Below are positions 63,081 to 64,000 of a stretch of DNA of 64,000 nucleotides, piece by piece. The DNA is taken from positions 3,767,652-3,831,651 of the forward strand of contig NZ_CM001974.1 of NCBI RefSeq assembly GCF_000406105.1, read 5' to 3'. The first letter of the stretch is position 1. Each line of letters opens with the position of its first letter. The notes beneath the pieces are model-generated. The model saw nothing but the letters and a program-made list of their open reading frames with translations, was not told the DNA's origin and ran no database searches. The stretch is from Dickeya chrysanthemi NCPPB 402 (GTDB lineage: Bacteria > Pseudomonadota > Gammaproteobacteria > Enterobacterales > Enterobacteriaceae). The position numbers and the translations under genes were made by a program.

Positions 63081-63365
63081 TCAAATGCGGCTCAGAGCCG
63101 AAAACGCATCAATAGTCATAGACGGTTGGAAATTGATGACCTCGTAATTCGCTACCGCCTGAAACGGATCCTGCTCTAAAAACGCCTCCAGCTCTTCCCG
63201 CACGACGCTCTTCGCCAGAATCACTCCGCCGGTACGCGGATTCTTGCGTCCGGAAGCCACAAACATGCCCTGTTCATATCCCCGTTTCAGCCAGGTCACA
63301 TGTTTCTCCAGCAAGTTCTCCACTTCATCCAGCGGCGCATGGTATGTCAAACTGATGATATACAT
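63081..63365 (-). CDS. YciI-like protein
   Basis: A 94-residue YCII-family protein: MYIISLTYHAPLDEVENLLE with the first conserved residues, HVTWLKRGYEQGMFVASGRK with the family's His-Asp-like pair region, and DPFQAVANYEVINFQP. Family members are small dimeric proteins of uncertain enzymatic role. It follows the VOC gene after 14 bases and is probably co-transcribed with it. Confidence 0.88.
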   Translation of the reverse strand: MYIISLTYHAPLDEVENLLEKHVTWLKRGYEQGMFVASGRKNPRTGGVILAKSVVREELEAFLEQDPFQAVANYEVINFQPSMTIDAFSALSRI

Positions 63366-63379
63366 GGTTGTTCTCTTCG

Positions 63380-63775
63380 TTATAAATCGGTATTCGGCCA
63401 GCGCCCTTGCTGCAACACTACCCGGTAACCGTCGGGATCACGGAAAGTTTTGCCCTGCCGTTCCCAGTAAGGATTAAATGACGCCACCACGCTGAAGCCG
63501 GCCTGTGCCATGCGATCGCAAGACTCCTGCCATCGTTCATGGTCAGGCATGTACAGCACCAGTAAATCGTCTTCCGTCGGCGCCGGCATGATCGGGTGAG
63601 TATGACAAACGGTAAACTCAAGGTGCCAGGCCAGCCCCCGTCGACCCAGCATAACACCACTGAAGCCGTCGTGTTGCGCAAACGCGCCTAATTTCTGCAA
63701 CCCCAGCCCATCACAGTACATCCGCTCGCTGCGTTGCAGGTCCGTCACTGGCCGCGCTATACGTAATGTGGTCAT
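63380..63775 (-). CDS. VOC-family (glyoxalase/bleomycin-resistance fold) protein
   Basis: A 131-residue single-domain VOC protein: LRIARPVTDLQRSERMYCDG, HLEFTVCHTHPIMPAPTEDD and FRDPDGYRVVLQQ. Putative metal ligands are the H in WHLEF and the D/E-region near the end, but the usual final glutamate reads V-V-L-Q, so metal binding is doubtful. Substrate unknown. First gene of a pair with the YciI-like gene. Confidence 0.85.
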   Translation of the reverse strand: MTTLRIARPVTDLQRSERMYCDGLGLQKLGAFAQHDGFSGVMLGRRGLAWHLEFTVCHTHPIMPAPTEDDLLVLYMPDHERWQESCDRMAQAGFSVVASFNPYWERQGKTFRDPDGYRVVLQQGRWPNTDL

Positions 63776-63912
63776 GGGTCAATCCTTTTCGCTTGATGAA
63801 AAATACCGTGATATCACGCATCACCACCAGCGGCCACGTTGATTATTCCTCTTTTTTATCATGGTATTATATGAAATAGTGATCCGATTATCGGTTAAGT
63901 AAGGAGCCCGTA

Positions 63913-64000
63913 ATGCCGTCACACCGCCAGTCATTGTTTACCATCCGGCCGGAAGCGGTGGATCGACCCGAGATCCTCATGCTGCTGGAAAAGCGGGATG
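63913..64000 (+). CDS. Start of a gene, possibly a GNAT acetyltransferase (partial)
   Basis: An ATG at 63913 follows AAGGAG and opens MPSHRQSLFTIRPEAVDRPE, continuing past the window end with ILMLLEKRD. IRPE...PEILMLLE resembles the start of GNAT acetyltransferases, but too little is visible to be sure. It is divergent from the VOC gene. Confidence 0.5.
   Translation, partial: MPSHRQSLFTIRPEAVDRPEILMLLEKRD

Overview
The window looks like a chromosomal segment of a soft-rot enterobacterium, most probably Dickeya. The pointers are a second type II secretion system (T2SS) linked to a Tat-signal pectin lyase homologue (the stt/pnlH arrangement known from D. dadantii), several ERIC elements, a myo-inositol catabolic cluster, and moderate-to-high GC interrupted by AT-rich accessory islands. 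No rRNA, tRNA or CRISPR array was seen.

Region 1 (1-13.6 kb) is a type VI secretion effector island with scars of mobile elements. It opens with the 3' end of a TraI-type relaxase and a sigma-54 activator with a VasH-like layout. An hcp-vgrG-eagR-rhs-immunity operon is read on the minus strand. Downstream of the rhs gene lie displaced toxin/immunity modules: one toxin tip split by an IS5-family element, one orphan AHH-type nuclease tip, and scraps of rhs core. hcp has a well-formed sigma-54 promoter and two upstream dyads, which ties it to the activator, although the activator's GAFTGA loop reads GAFSDA. A decayed integrase start closes the island.

Region 2 (13.8-26.6 kb) is the most interesting part. 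Two convergent units meet at a shared terminator. The minus unit is a reduced T2SS operon (gspC-like, D, E, F, G, I, J, K, L, M, then pnlH). The plus unit has a PulS/OutS-like pilotin lipoprotein and an exported protein of unknown function. Both units begin with homologous ~160 bp leaders that end in a hairpin plus an ops/JUMPstart element (GGCGGTAGCGTT), the signal read by the antiterminator RfaH. I read this as one RfaH-controlled secretion module made of machine, pilotin and candidate cargo.

Region 3 (26.7-40 kb) holds efflux and small-molecule genes: a MATE transporter, a NodT-type outer-membrane factor, a TetR regulator with two likely operators, an RND adaptor and pump, two SDR enzymes around an orphan FabF-like synthase, an HxlR regulator, a DoxX-like membrane protein and an NAD(P)-binding protein. 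An expanded ERIC element sits inside it.

Region 4 (40-45.4 kb) holds a solitary amino-acid-type binding protein, a Gate-domain membrane protein, mltB, a chain of palindromic repeats and an IS110-family insertion sequence with a structured upstream non-coding region.

Region 5 (45.4-61.6 kb) is the inositol regulon: iolB, iolE, iolC fused to a DUF2090 domain, an oxidoreductase, a sugar ABC transporter, iolG, iolD, iolA and an RpiR regulator. It is interrupted by a Fur-box-preceded ATPase and a small gene. The window ends with ddlA, a YciI protein, a VOC protein and the start of a possible acetyltransferase.
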